Shown: positions 28,701 to 40,059 of the stretch, piece after piece | Numbering within the stretch: the stretch's first letter is position 1 | Layout: the number at the start of each line of letters is the position of its first letter | Assembly: GCF_001625215.2 (NCBI RefSeq) | Contig: NC_030385.2 | Span: 36,605,598-36,669,597 of the forward strand | Source of the DNA: Daucus carota subsp. sativus | Lineage: Eukaryota > Streptophyta > Magnoliopsida > Apiales > Apiaceae | Direction: 5' to 3' | DNA: 64,000 nucleotides | Notes under the pieces: generated by a model | Told to the model about the DNA's origin: nothing | The model's input: the letters and a program-made list of their open reading frames with translations, nothing else | Database searches by the model: none | Made by a program: the position numbers and the translations under genes

Positions 28701-30480
28701 GATAGCGGTCTATAACTACATTTACTTGTAACAACCTTTATTTTTTAATATTGTATAAACAACCCCACTTAAAAGTTGCTTGAACGAAGCAAATTAACAG
28801 ATAATGCATGAATAATTTTTTCCTATATACAAAGTAATTCATATAAAAATTAACAACAACAAACATGTCCGATGAACAAAATAAATATTATAAAAAAATA
28901 ACCAACAAACATACATCACTAATTGTTAATTTACTGATATCATCCATCAATACCATGTCAAGACTATATTCCTTTCTCATGTTTGGATTTGTCTACTCCA
29001 ACATAGCGGTCTATAACTACCTTTGCTTGCAACAACTTTTTTTTTTTTCTAAACTGTATAAACAGCCTTCACTTATCGTTGCAGAAGCACGGCGCCACCG
29101 AGTTAAAAATCAAGATAGAGAACTACCACCAGAGAGGTGGGGTTGTGGTATTGAGAGAGAGTTGGTTGTGTTTAGATGATCCAAAACTCTACAATCTATA
29201 GGTGTAGAGAGACTTGTGTGCTACTCTTTCCCATAATTAAATAATCTGAAACATAATCAGATTCTGAAATTTGCTTCTAACATAACCGAAACTAAAAAAG
29301 GTAGTTCTAATTTTTGATATTTTTCATCCAAAAATTCCAGAAAATTAGAAAAATAGAACGGAGCGATGTGAGAGGCGCCAGCTACATGCCCCTCGCTTCT
29401 CCTTTATATTTTTAATATTGTACAAACAACCTTCACTTACCGTTGCAGAAAAACGGCGCCACCGAGTTAGAAATCAAGATAGAGAACGATCACCAGAGAG
29501 AGGTAGGGTTGTGGTATTGAGAGAGAGGTGGTTTGTTTAGATGATCCAAAACCCTACAATCTGTAGGGGTATTTATAGGTGCAGAGAGACTTGTGTGCTA
29601 CTCTTTCTCATAATTAAATAATTTGAAACAAAATCAGATTAAAACTTTCAAGCCACTATATAAATAATTTGAAACAAAATCAGATTCTGAAACTTGCTTC
29701 TAATATATCATAAACTAAAAATGATAGTTCTAATTTTTGATATTTTTCATCCAAAAATTCCAGAAAATTAGAAAAATAGAATGGAGCGATGCGCCCCTCG
29801 CTTCTTCTTTATATAAGTATATTGATTTATATGTACATTATATCTATAAGAAAATGATAGAAATTACCTGAGCTTTGGGAGTAGTTGACTCGGATAAGGG
29901 AGCTCTTGGTGAATTAATTCCACCTCCACCTCCATCGTTATCATCAATAATCCCTTTTGCTTTACGAGCAAGAACCCCCCAAAATGATTGCTTTGAAGAA
30001 GAAGATTGATATGTAGGAGAATCCTAAAAACGAACAAGCATAAAATCTCATAAATATTTACACACAAAACACTAGCAAAAACAAAAAACGGTCAACTTAT
30101 AAGCAATAAAGCAACCAACTTTAAGACAAATTCAAGCTAATAAACACAAAAATCACATATACAGCCAAAAGGGTCAAGTAAGAAGCGTTAAAGCAAACAA
30201 CTTCAAACAAAATTGAAGCTCAAATTTACACAAATACAATTAAAAATACCTTAATAACAGGTGGAGAAGCAGGGGAATGAGAAACAGGGGAAGAGAGAGA
30301 AGGGTAATAAGCAGAGGAGAGAGAAGAGTCTTTATAAGAAGAAGATGCTCTAATGGCTTTGGCTACAAGAGATGGAGATGTGGGTGTTGAAGATGAAGAA
30401 GTTTCATTATTTTCTTCTTTAAACGACGTCGGTTTCCAATCCCTTCCTAATCCCTGTCCTTGCCTTCTTCTATAAGCCAT
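22766..30480 (-). CDS. Conserved plant coiled-coil protein of unknown function
   Basis: Six phase-0 exons in transcript order: 30250-30480, 29868-30023, 27564-27686, 25726-25929, 24532-24696, 22766-23083; 398 residues. I believe this family is conserved in land plants but know no function for it. The N-terminus ([20 protein letters not shown]) opens a Ser/Thr/Pro-rich, probably disordered 130-residue segment. Then come [20 protein letters not shown], a segment [16 protein letters not shown], and a heptad-rich coiled coil over about residues 225-335 ([54 protein letters not shown]). After it are [20 protein letters not shown] and a Pro/Ser-rich tail ending in PFQVPP. No signal peptide or membrane span is evident. 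I start at ATG 30480; the frame continues upstream only through a TTG. Introns reach 2.2 kb and hold repeats. Confidence 0.85.
26233..26472. mobile_element. Stowaway-like MITE in an intron of the coiled-coil gene
   Basis: Begins CTCCCTTTGTT and ends with its complement, flanked on both sides by TA. Internal arms are also inverted (a poly-A/T stem around 26310-26400), so the 240-bp element is close to one long hairpin. It lies in the 1.6-kb intron between exons 25726-25929 and 27564-27686. Confidence 0.8.
28300..29830. repeat. Repeat-derived intron segment with a duplicated 350-400 bp unit
   Basis: Lies in the 2.2-kb intron between exons 27564-27686 and 29868-30023. About 29050-29410 and 29410-29820 are direct repeats that share GGCGCCACCGAGTTA, AATCAAGATAGAGAAC, GATGATCCAAAAC and AGAGACTTGTGTGCTACTCT. 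A related block (GCGGTCTATAACTAC) recurs at about 28707 and 29006. The left part, with TAGTTGATAAACCGCGCGTT near 28323, resembles ends of rolling-circle (Helitron-type) elements, but I cannot fix termini. Confidence 0.6.
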
Positions 30481-31890
30481 TCTCTTCAAAATCCGTTATT
30501 TGCAAACCCAAATCCCCACCGCCCAACCGCCGCCGGAATAAGGATTCTCCGATCTCTCTCCTCTGTCTCTCGCTAGATGCGGTCTCTCTGTCTCTCGCTA
30601 GATGTGCTGTGTTTGGGATCTCGTGTCTTTATTTTTTTTAGTACTTGCTCTCGTCTCGTCTTATTACAGATGCTCTGTTGCGTGAATACTTTTACTTTCG
30701 TTTGATTTTGGGCCTTTCCAGTTCTCGCTGTTTTCTTCTTGAATACGTTGTACGCGTTATTTGCTGTGTTTCTACGGAGGCCCAACAAAAAGTGAGAGGC
30801 TAAATAATACAATACAGCTTCTTTTATTTTTTAGCCCAAGTCAATCAATAATCCTTCGGTTATGCTTGACCTTTTATTTTTTCATGAGCATCTCTTTTTC
30901 AACTAAAATTAAAAATTAAAATATCAATATATATTATAAATAAAAAATATTAAAAAAATCAATTCAAATGGATATTTTTTTATTTATAATTATAGTCAAA
31001 CTTTGAATACACTTGGTCAACCTTTAAAGACATGTACGACATGTAGAAAGATTCTCTATCATCTGTTAATATATTAAATTATATATTTTAATTACAACAA
31101 TTTGAAAAAATAACTAGTAATCATTATATAACGATTTCAAAATATAATCAATCAATTATAATTTTATTTTATTTTTAGAGAAAAAATAATAATATAATGA
31201 TGAAAAGTCAAACGACATCTACACATATAATCGAAGTTAAACAAATGCAGTCATATTGTTTTTGACTCCTTCATTTTTAAATAGGCAATTCAATGAATTT
31301 TTTTTTTAATAGATATGTATATGTTATAATAGTCTCATTATTGTTTTGAACAATAGATCATTAACACATTATCATACCAATTTTTATTTGAATCAACACC
31401 ATGAAAATCTACACAGTAATTCCGGACATGAACAATAAAAAACCCAAACAAAATCAAACTCTCACGAGAAGAGACCAAACAAAAATCAAATAAATTGAAA
31501 TTTTATTGAAGAAAAATAAAAGATTAATAAAAAATAAAAAAAAACCCATGATTGAGACTTCCCACACGTGAAACCCGATAATAAAGACTGTTATTTAAAG
31601 AGCAAAAAGAATTATAGGTTTTTTTATTCTTTAATCGTTTATACACCCAATACCAATAATATCATGTTCGACAAATTTCATATAATTTATATTTTAAATA
31701 TAATATTGTTGAAAATACTCTTCCACAACTAAACAGTTTTTAATATTTTTTATTTAAATAAGCATATTTATACAATATTTTAATTAAAACTTTGAAATAT
31801 TAATCAAAAACCAATAATTAAGCCACTACCGGAAAATATGATTTATGATACAAAGATACATGCGGACATCGATAATCTATGTGTTGTATA
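30481..31890. other. Promoter side of the coiled-coil gene, then AT-rich intergenic
   Basis: The first 350 bp should hold the 5' UTR and promoter of the coiled-coil gene, including GGGCC/GGCCC motifs near 30709 and 30779. After about 30850 the sequence is extremely AT-rich with no gene. Confidence 0.4.
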
Positions 31891-32190
31891 TTTTTTCTTT
31901 GGCTTGGCAGGATTTGTTATGATATCAATAATATATATACTTTTGTGTTTTTTGAAAAATATGTTTTTCGAAAAGTAGAGGAGAATTATCTTGTATACTG
32001 TTTTTTCAATCTTACTTTTCAAAAATACTACCTTCTCCAATCTTATTTTCAAAAGTACTACCTTCTCTAAAATATTTTCAAAAAAATATATATATATTTT
32101 CAATCTTACTTTTCAAAAATACTACTTTCTCCAATCTTATTTTCAAAAGTACTACCTTCTCTAAAATATTTTCAAAAATATATATAGATA
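31890..32190. repeat. Left arm of an outer inverted repeat, with an internal tandem duplication
   Basis: The string TTCAAAAATACTACCTTCTC and its neighbours occur here at about 32018-32036 and again about 95 bp later. In inverse orientation a matching block occurs at 49243-49340 (complement of GGAGAAGGTAATATTTTTGA). The pair brackets the whole 32-49 kb transposon nest. Confidence 0.6.
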
Positions 32191-32590
32191 TATATATGGG
32201 TTGGGTTCTAGGGAGACCATGCTATACGAGAGAACCGAGAGACCACATCTTAGACCGTCCATCACAGTCCATCACACAGTACATTGATCTGTATTTTTAT
32301 ACGTAAATATAAGGGCAGTGATGTCAATTAATGCTATAATACACATATAACTCTAAACAAATAAACGCTGAAATCTGGCAGCATGCATGATTTTAGGGAA
32401 CTGTTATATGGAAATAACATATCACTTCCATACTTTAGTTATATGTATATCAATCATCCTCCCGTATGTCTTCACAGCTACTTTCTTCTATGTAATAAAA
32501 CTACATCAATTCTTCTTCCTAAGTAACGTCATTGTTCCTTCAAGATTTGTTTTGTATTTTTATTTATTATATATGTGGTACGATACTGAT

Positions 32591-32680
32591 AAGGAGCTCG
32601 AGGAACACACAAGAGTATAGAGTCATGACTGGTACCAGTTGTACAGAGCTCGAGGAACACACAAGAGTATAGAAGCAGAT
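32591..32680. repeat. Two-copy tandem repeat, about 50 bp unit
   Basis: GAGCTCGAGGAACACACAAG and the following AGTATAGA occur at about 32595 and again at about 32647. A third, weaker match (GAAGAACACACATAAGA) lies near 32760. Confidence 0.85.
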
Positions 32681-33480
32681 AATTGTACCAGTTGTATTGC
32701 AAGGTGTATTTTGTATTGTTATTCATTATGTATATGGTATATAACTGGTATAGTTATCGAAGAACACACATAAGAACCCTCTTCTCACTTGTATAATGAT
32801 TTTTAGATCGCAAGTATGGTGTTTTGTTAAAAACAGGTTATGTTTGTAACTCAGATGTTTATTATTTAAGAGACTCACATGGAACACTGAGATGATTTGA
32901 TATGGTGGATAGAAGTTTGATCGTGTTTAATCAATATATACTTGGTGTTTTATTATGTGGCTCTTCTTTTGTGTAGGCTACTAATTGTTTCCTCTCCACA
33001 TTTTTTATTTCTTGTGTTCCAGATTGTAAAGCTAAAAAATCAGCAAACTCTGATGGTTCGGAATTGAATGGGTTGAAGAATTCAGTATTAGTAGTCTTAT
33101 ACAGAGGCAGGTACAAGAGATAATGAACGTTAGAGGTGTTATCTGATGTTCAAGAACTATGATGATATTTTTGACTTTATAACTTATCAATGTGAGTCGC
33201 TTGTTTAAGCGTGGGAAATCATCAGAGTTAAACAACTATTTTTTTTATATTGTTTGTTTTCACAAACTCGAGCGGTGGGTAGGTTTGATACAACTAGTTT
33301 GGTTATCAATAACTCAATGATGTAAGGGCTCAACTTTGTGTTCTTGACAACGCTTGTGAAACTCAGGAGTTTAAGGAATTTCAGAAAGGTTTTCATATGG
33401 GTCAAGCTCTGAATGACTACATATTTTTTGTCCAGTATTCTTTAATCTATACGTGCTTAAATTTCTGTTTTGGATTCTTC

Positions 33481-33485
33481 AAACA
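33481..33485. repeat. Target-site duplication, left (AAACA)
   Basis: AAACA directly before the left LTR; the identical five bases follow the right LTR at 45977-45981. Confidence 0.9.
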
Positions 33486-33890
33486 TGTTAGGTCCAAAGT
33501 ATCGTAGAAGGGGGGGTTGAATACGATACTCACTACAATTTAAAATTCTTTCGAATCTTGCGGATAAACAAATTGCAGTTCTGTAATGGGTTTCGTGTTC
33601 CGGATATTTATTGGGTCGGTTTCTGAGGATATGAAAATATTAAACCAACACACAATATTTTCCAAGGTATATCTGTATATTGATAAATACCTCGAAGGGT
33701 GCTATAAATCCAAACCCGAAGGTTGGCTACAATGGCTACTACTACTTACACTCACAAACCCTAGCTTCTAAATATATATATAATACAAAACTAAGCTAGA
33801 GTTTATTTGTGTGTAGTAGTGTGCAAGGCACAAAGCCATTCCACCATAAAGGTGGTGGAGAGTGTTACAAATGATAACAAAATCCATGGG

Positions 33891-33898
33891 TATTTATA
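33891..33898 (-). promoter_or_regulatory. LTR TATA box
   Basis: The minus strand reads CTATAAATA here, between the motif-rich U3 segment and the LTR end, which is the expected place. The second LTR has the same box at 44743-44750. Confidence 0.7.
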
Positions 33899-33926
33899 GG
33901 CTTTTCATAAACTAACCATGGTTAAC

Positions 33927-33962
33927 GAGTTCGTCCTGGACGACTTGAGTTCGTCCTGGACG
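33927..33962. repeat. Tandem palindromic motif in the LTR
   Basis: GAGTTCGTCCTGGACG occurs twice in tandem, each with the near-palindrome CGTCC-T-GGACG. The second LTR carries the same pair at about 44779-44814. Palindrome arrays upstream of the TATA box are described for Sirevirus LTRs. Confidence 0.85.
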
Positions 33963-34020
33963 GATTCGTTTTATAAAAATAAAACTAACTCCAAGTGCAT
34001 ACCAAAGTTGCGCCACTGAC

Positions 34021-34440
34021 CAGTGGTAGTCAAACCTTGCGCTTTGACTTCATCATAGTATATGATTTGTAATACTTAGAATAAATTCTAAGTTGTGCTA
34101 ACTTGAGAGGTCAAACATGGCGCCTTACATGGTCAATGGTTGCGCCAGGAAGTAGTAGAGTGCAGGAGTCAAAGTTTGCGCCCTTCTTGGTCAAACATTG
34201 CGCCTTACCATTGTGACATCAGTACATGTGACTTAGAAGAAATTCTAAGTGAATTTTCTGTGTCATTGTGACTTGGAGTCGCAAACTTTGACCAGTCAAA
34301 GTTTGCGCCCCAAGTTGCGCTTGTACATCATATGCAGTGTGTGGTACTTAGAATTAAAACCAAGGAGTTTTGCTGGGGTTGACCTGAGTCAAAGTTTGCG
34401 CTTTGACTCTTGGTCAAACCTTGCGCTGGGTGCTCCTGTG
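34021..34440 (-). promoter_or_regulatory. Dense W-box / TTGCGC motif cluster in the LTR U3
   Basis: About twelve TTGAC[C/T] cores (both strands) and about ten GCGC-centred motifs (TTTGCGCC, TTGCGC, GGCGCC) alternate within 420 bp, often as GTCAAA next to TTTGCGC. TTGAC[C/T] is the known WRKY-binding W-box. The cluster lies just upstream of the LTR TATA box in transcript direction. The second copy is at 44873-45292. Confidence 0.65.
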
Positions 34441-35124
34441 AAATGCCTTAGACAAATTCCATGTTTTGATCTTGCTTCTTGTTTTGTATACTAATTAAAT
34501 ATACATATATATATAAATAATTGTGTTAACTTAATTACTTGAATTATTTAAATTCAAATAATTCACAATTAATATATATATATATATATCTAATTAATAA
34601 GATCCTTTTGGCAATATATCCTGGAGCAGCTCGATTGACTTGATCAATTAATTCGTTGGTCGAATTCACTGAATACTTTCGTACGTCCTGACGTCCTGTG
34701 CACTGGTCTGGTTCACGAACGACTCGAACTGAAATAATTCTTTGAATCCTTTGCTTGATAATAAACTTGATCAGTCATTCCGGGTTAGTTTATGCTTCAG
34801 TTTGTTGATTATAAATAACCAACCAAGATATATAGAAATATCTTGCTTCAGGGGTTGCACTGAAATCTTTCGAGTACTTGGACAACATCTTCATTGCTTC
34901 CACAATCTTGAATACTTCAATCCTTATTCTTCACCGAGGCATGAACATATTAATGAACTTCTTCCAGTGAACTTATTCCTTCAAGACTGTAGATGGCTTC
35001 TTCAACCTTTGTCTTCGTATCTTCCGATTCCGGTGCAGGCGTAGTGTTATTTACTTGTCCTGTTCTATTGTTGAGTTATCATCCCTATGTAACAGATAGG
35101 GTTGTCTTTACATTTAGACTTACA

Positions 35125-35138
35125 ATCTCCCCCTATTT
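35125..35138 (-). other. Polypurine tract of the Copia element
   Basis: The minus strand reads AAATAGGGGGAGAT immediately before the LTR start TGTAAG, the standard plus-strand priming site. Confidence 0.85.
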
Positions 35139-35649
35139 GTTTGTTAATCATAACAAGCAAATCCTCTGGAGGATAACTCAACTAACACTAGAAAAAGTAA
35201 AATCCTGGACTAGTAAATAATGCTACAAAGTTTCTGGATCATATAATACATTTCCAGATTTCATGAATAGAAATAACAAATGTGCATATCACCTTTATTT
35301 CTCTGGTTCTTGCTTACCTGCCAGATCATCCTCATAGTTTGTCTTGAAGAGAATTCAAAACATTCCATTATGCAAAGAACAATCAGCAGCTTCTTTAAAT
35401 TCTTCAGTGGTGATGAATAAGTTCCTGTCTACCACTTACTGAAGAATAAATGTATCACCGTGATCCCTCAAAAGTAAAGAAACAAGTCTTTGCTTATGCT
35501 TCTCCCTCTGTTAGAGATAGTGGTGAACTAATACCACTACTTCCTAGGAATCATACCACGTACCACCTGAATAAGAATGCAATACAGTGGTGAGGTGTAC
35601 ATGAGTTTTTATTACTTCTCCTCCCATTACCTTGATCAAGTACCCCTTG

Positions 35650-35845
35650 GTGATAAGTAGCTATCTCCCCTTAGATGAAAGATGAATCCTCCTCCTTAGT
35701 TGAAAGATGAATCTCCTCCTCCGTATTACACAGCTAAAGAGTAGTTTACTCCCCCTTAGTTGTAGACAACAGAAGAAAGCTAACTTACTTTTTCTTCCCC
35801 CTTTCATATATTCTCCCCCTAAATATATTCTCCCCCTTAGTTGTG
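35650..35845 (-). repeat. Extra polypurine-tract-like repeats
   Basis: Blocks equivalent to CTCCCC(C)TTAG occur on the plus strand at about 35666, 35749, 35813 and 35829, with CT-rich spacers, i.e. several GGGGGAG tracts on the element strand. Multiple PPTs before the 3' LTR are a known Sirevirus trait. Confidence 0.65.
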
Positions 35846-36239
35846 GAATCCTCCGAGGATATGTGGTATCAAATATGGTCAAGGAATGTGTACAATACTT
35901 CCTGTACCAAAAGATAATCTCCCCATAGAGAACTACACAACGCTAAAGCTGGGGTCGAAGAAAGAGTTCAGAAGAAGGGTTTACTTTGATTGGGTTGGTC
36001 CCTATGCTGAAAGAATAGGTTCCAAACGGAAAAGTAATGAGTAAAATCTGACAATCGTGTCCCTTTGGTGTTACCAAATGCTAAAGCTTCCCGATATTGT
36101 TAGGTCGCAATACCAATTGTTAGATCCCTGGTAAGGTTTCGATAACATCTTCAACATGGCTCCAACGGCAGTCAGTCGAACATTTCAGTGAAAGTATCCA
36201 CTTTGCCTTTAGGTATAAATTTGGTAATCAGTGGTTATC

Positions 36240-37165
36240 TCACTAAATGTTCTGCAGGTGTATCACTCGACACTCAATTTTCTCTCGGTTTCTGGGTAAG
36301 GGTGTCACTCACGAGTTCTGTAAGTGTATCCCTCCACACAAATACTAAGCTTCCAAAATGCTGAGTACCTGCAATAAAATCACCTTAGCCACCCTTAAAG
36401 GGGGTCACCGGTGGTGCAATGGGAGTTCGTAATTCCCAGTCCCTGTAGACTCATCAGATAAATCCGAATCATGGTCCACAAGTTGCCAACCACTAAGTGG
36501 CTTATCCAATTAAGGATCCAGAGTTGTTTGCTCTGGGAGGTTAGACAAAGGCTTAATTATGGCAAAGGCCTAAGTCCTCCTCAATGTCTGTGAAGACACT
36601 TGATTCAAGAGAATCATCAACCATAAGTTCACAACGTGAAATGGAATGAACCGTAGTTGCTTCCGTCAATTCTTTCAACAACATGTGAGTTTTCGATACT
36701 AAATATTATAATATGTACCTCACAAGTGTTTCACTCTTCTCAATTTCCTATGTGTTTGCACTCACTCATGCTCACATATTTTTCATTCTGATATCTCACT
36801 GGTTCTTCTCAGAATCTCACCAAGTGTTTAACTCTCAATGTTTGGCTCACAGTGTTTCTCTCAGCACTCAAAGTATGGTCTTCTGTACCTGCATGAGAAA
36901 ATCACCATAGCCCCTTCAAGAGAGGTCACTGGCGGTGCAATGGGGTTTCGTAAATCCCCGATCCTCAACCGACTTATCAATAAATTGACTCATAGTCAGA
37001 GAGTTGCCGATCTCCTATAAATAGGAAATCCATTCCGATTGGATCCAGATCTGTTCTTATCTGGGGAGGGAGACGAGAATCCTGAAGATTTGGCAATTGA
37101 GATCCTCGTTTCCTCCTTACACCTGTAAAGGCATCAACCATCTTATCTACCGTAAAATGGTAAAT
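36240..37165. repeat. Diverged direct duplication inside the Copia element
   Basis: About 36255-36650 and 36745-37165 share an ordered set of blocks: GTACCTGCA, AAAATCACC, GTCACCGG/GTCACTGG, GGTGCAATGGG, GTTCGTAA/TTTCGTAA, a GGATCCAGA block, then a CCTC..TGT.AA block. Divergence is about 30% by eye. No protein match is recognised. Confidence 0.6.
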
Positions 37166-40059
37166 GAAGAAGTTGCTTCTGGAACAAAACCTTTAACCTT
37201 ACTGTGCACTCTCTTGTATTGTGTCCATAAGATTTTCTGTTTAGGCTCTTCATCAGAGTGATTACTGATGATGTGCTTGACTCAATACAAGATGCTCTGG
37301 CTGACGAGCGAATTTCAATGGACTCATCCTGTTGAGAGAATGATTCCAGAGACTGTTTTATTGCCTTTTCAGCTCTATATTCTTTTGAGAAAATACAGAT
37401 GAGCAACAGTTACCTCAAGTTCAAAAACACCTTTTCTCCTTGAGAGGTAGAGCTGTGGGTACACTATCCCTCACATCCTTATTTGCTGCAACGAGTACAG
37501 TTTCTCCCTCATTGACTTTTTGTTTGAAAAGTTCCTTATTACTCCAGGGGGAAAGTTGGGATGTGTTCTGAATTTGGTTTTATAGTCTGGGATAAAGATT
37601 GTTGGTTTTCAACCTTATGACTATCTAGGAAAGCCAAGAGGCTGATTAAGTTCCGAAGAACAGAAGGAGATATAAATGCATTTTAGAAAATCTATGATTT
37701 TGAATGAGAGCAATTGCATTTAATCTTTTGAGGAAAAATGAATCAGTTGTGACTATAAAATGATTTACATAAAGAATGACAATCACAACCGATGAAAGAA
37801 ATAAAGTTTTCCTTTAAAAACTAGTTTGAGTACGAGAGTCTGAATCTATGCATAAAAGGTTTAAATGAACTTGTCTTTGAAAAAGACACAGACTCCTGTT
37901 TCTCACTACAATTTGAAAAGGAAACAAGAAAATTTATGCGCTACAGTGTATAAAGCACTCGCCACACTAATTAGTGAAAAGGCCTCATAGTAGCACATCG
38001 TCAAAACAGACGCTGCAAGTGACAAAGATCACCAAGTACACAAATACAAGATAATCAATGTCTCGTCCTATGACGCTACATGTATAGATGCAAAATATTC
38101 TAAGAAATATTTATGAAATAGAGTAGTGGATACCAATTGTTGAAATCAATTGATAAAGAAATTTCTTGACAGAAACTCACCACTCCAGAACATAAATACG
38201 AGACAGAATAAAGATTTTGTTGTCTCCCTTGTACTCAGAATATTAAACACCTAAAATATATTAGCACTAGTGGTTTTAAGAAATATGCAACAATATTTCA
38301 CCAGTGCCAATACATCACAATCAATTCACAAATAAAACATCAATAAAGCATCAGAAATAGATACCAATTAAATATTTCAAAAATGAATTAATCATGCTTC
38401 TATTATTCTATCAAAGTCAATCATGAAACAAATAGGCATATAATTGTGGATCACAATTTAACTAAGATAAAATAATAATTACCTACGCAATATCATATAA
38501 TTATCAGATCAGCATATAACAACTAAAATCATGACAATCATACAAAGATATTCGCAAGCCCGAGGGAAAGTTGAAGAAAAGTTCACGAGTCTTATACAGA
38601 TAATCATTAAACACAAGTGAACTCACACAACTCCTCGCAGAAAAAATTAACAATTAATATTAGTGATCTACATATAAGCATCCAAAATATCACTAACACT
38701 AAAAGTATCACAACTATATGCAGTTAGACATGAAATAAATCATCAAATATCTAACACAAATAGCTATGCTTCGTATATATAAACTAATATAAATGGATTC
38801 AGCCTAGAGAGAATCTAAGTAACTCTACAAATACTAGTATATCATGACTAAATTCTAACTAGATTCTAACCACATACCAATTACTGATACAAGTCACAAG
38901 TCTAGAAACAAATAAGTCATGCTTCAGATTTTATACCTATAAAAATGAATTCAACCTAGAAAATAATCCTAAGTATGTTCACAAATACAGATACATCACG
39001 ACTAGATTATGACAAAGTTTCTCTACTAGATACCAATTGTTAAAGAGGTATAGATCAAGAAAAATAACATAATTAAGTCATGCTTCATGTCATCCCTAAT
39101 CATTTAAATCATGAACAAATAAGTCACTTAATTGTCATGCAACACAATTTAAATAATTGAGATAACAAACACTCATGCTAAAACATATAATCACCATCTA
39201 AGCATGCAAAGCAATAAACATGGCAATCACATAGAATAGCAAAAAGCACGAGGTATTGGATTTTAAATAAATTCACAAGTCCTATGTATAGACATTTTAA
39301 TACTCATGAATTCATTCAAGAAATACGATAGACATTCTCATTAATGAAGTAATACCTTATGTAAAATATAGTATGTGATCTACTTGCAGTTAAGTAAAGT
39401 GATAAGTTGAATACCTCTGAGACTTGACATTTCAGTTGATGTATCTTTCTTGTACTGATCAAGTCCAGTGGTTGCTGGCATAAGTCTTGGCAGATCTAGA
39501 ATCTTCCAAATTGCGCATATTCAAAAGATCCTTGACTTCCTTTTATTGCCATCATTCTTTAGGCTAGCTGGTAGACCATAAAGAATTGCAACTTTCCAAC
39601 AAACTCATCATATCACTAATCTGCATTCACTTAGCAATTATCTTGCACAAGTGACATTAGTCCACATATAATATAATCATGGTATCACAGCACATATAGT
39701 CATATGTTTGTGCCTTGTATCATGAGAGGTAATAATTTGGATACCAAATATAACTCTAGCAAACAGATATTAAAATAATATGCTAGTCAGAAGTCATACC
39801 ATGTCCGTGACCATCATCAAGTCTTGGATAACAACTCATAGAGAGCTGGTGAAGAAAGAGCATACAAATTCCGTTGGATCTGCAACTGCAAAGTCCTTGA
39901 AATGTTGCATGAAGCTTCATCTTCTAGCTCACTGTAATATCCTGAACCCGAGTCTCGTCAATGGTGCTTTAGTTCAATCATGAAGGTCGTTGAGTCCCTT
40001 AAGATGTAGAGTCCTGAACTTGAAGATTCTGTTTCCATAATCTTCATAACCTTCTCATT

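Larger units (their letters stand above)
33486..35124 (-). repeat. LTR (3' LTR in element orientation)
   Basis: 1639 bp. No substitution or indel relative to 44338-45976 in the segments I compared line by line, and three open frames in it translate identically in both copies at a constant offset of 10,852. Confidence 0.95.

Noticed and set aside
31824..31845. CACTACCGGAAAA, a possible CACTA transposon end
   Set aside because: No matching inverse end found on the right side of the nest, and the 13-mer alone is too short.
33586..35044. Three open frames of 61-100 codons in each LTR, identical in both copies
   Set aside because: They lie antisense to the element within LTR sequence; identity reflects LTR identity, not coding constraint.
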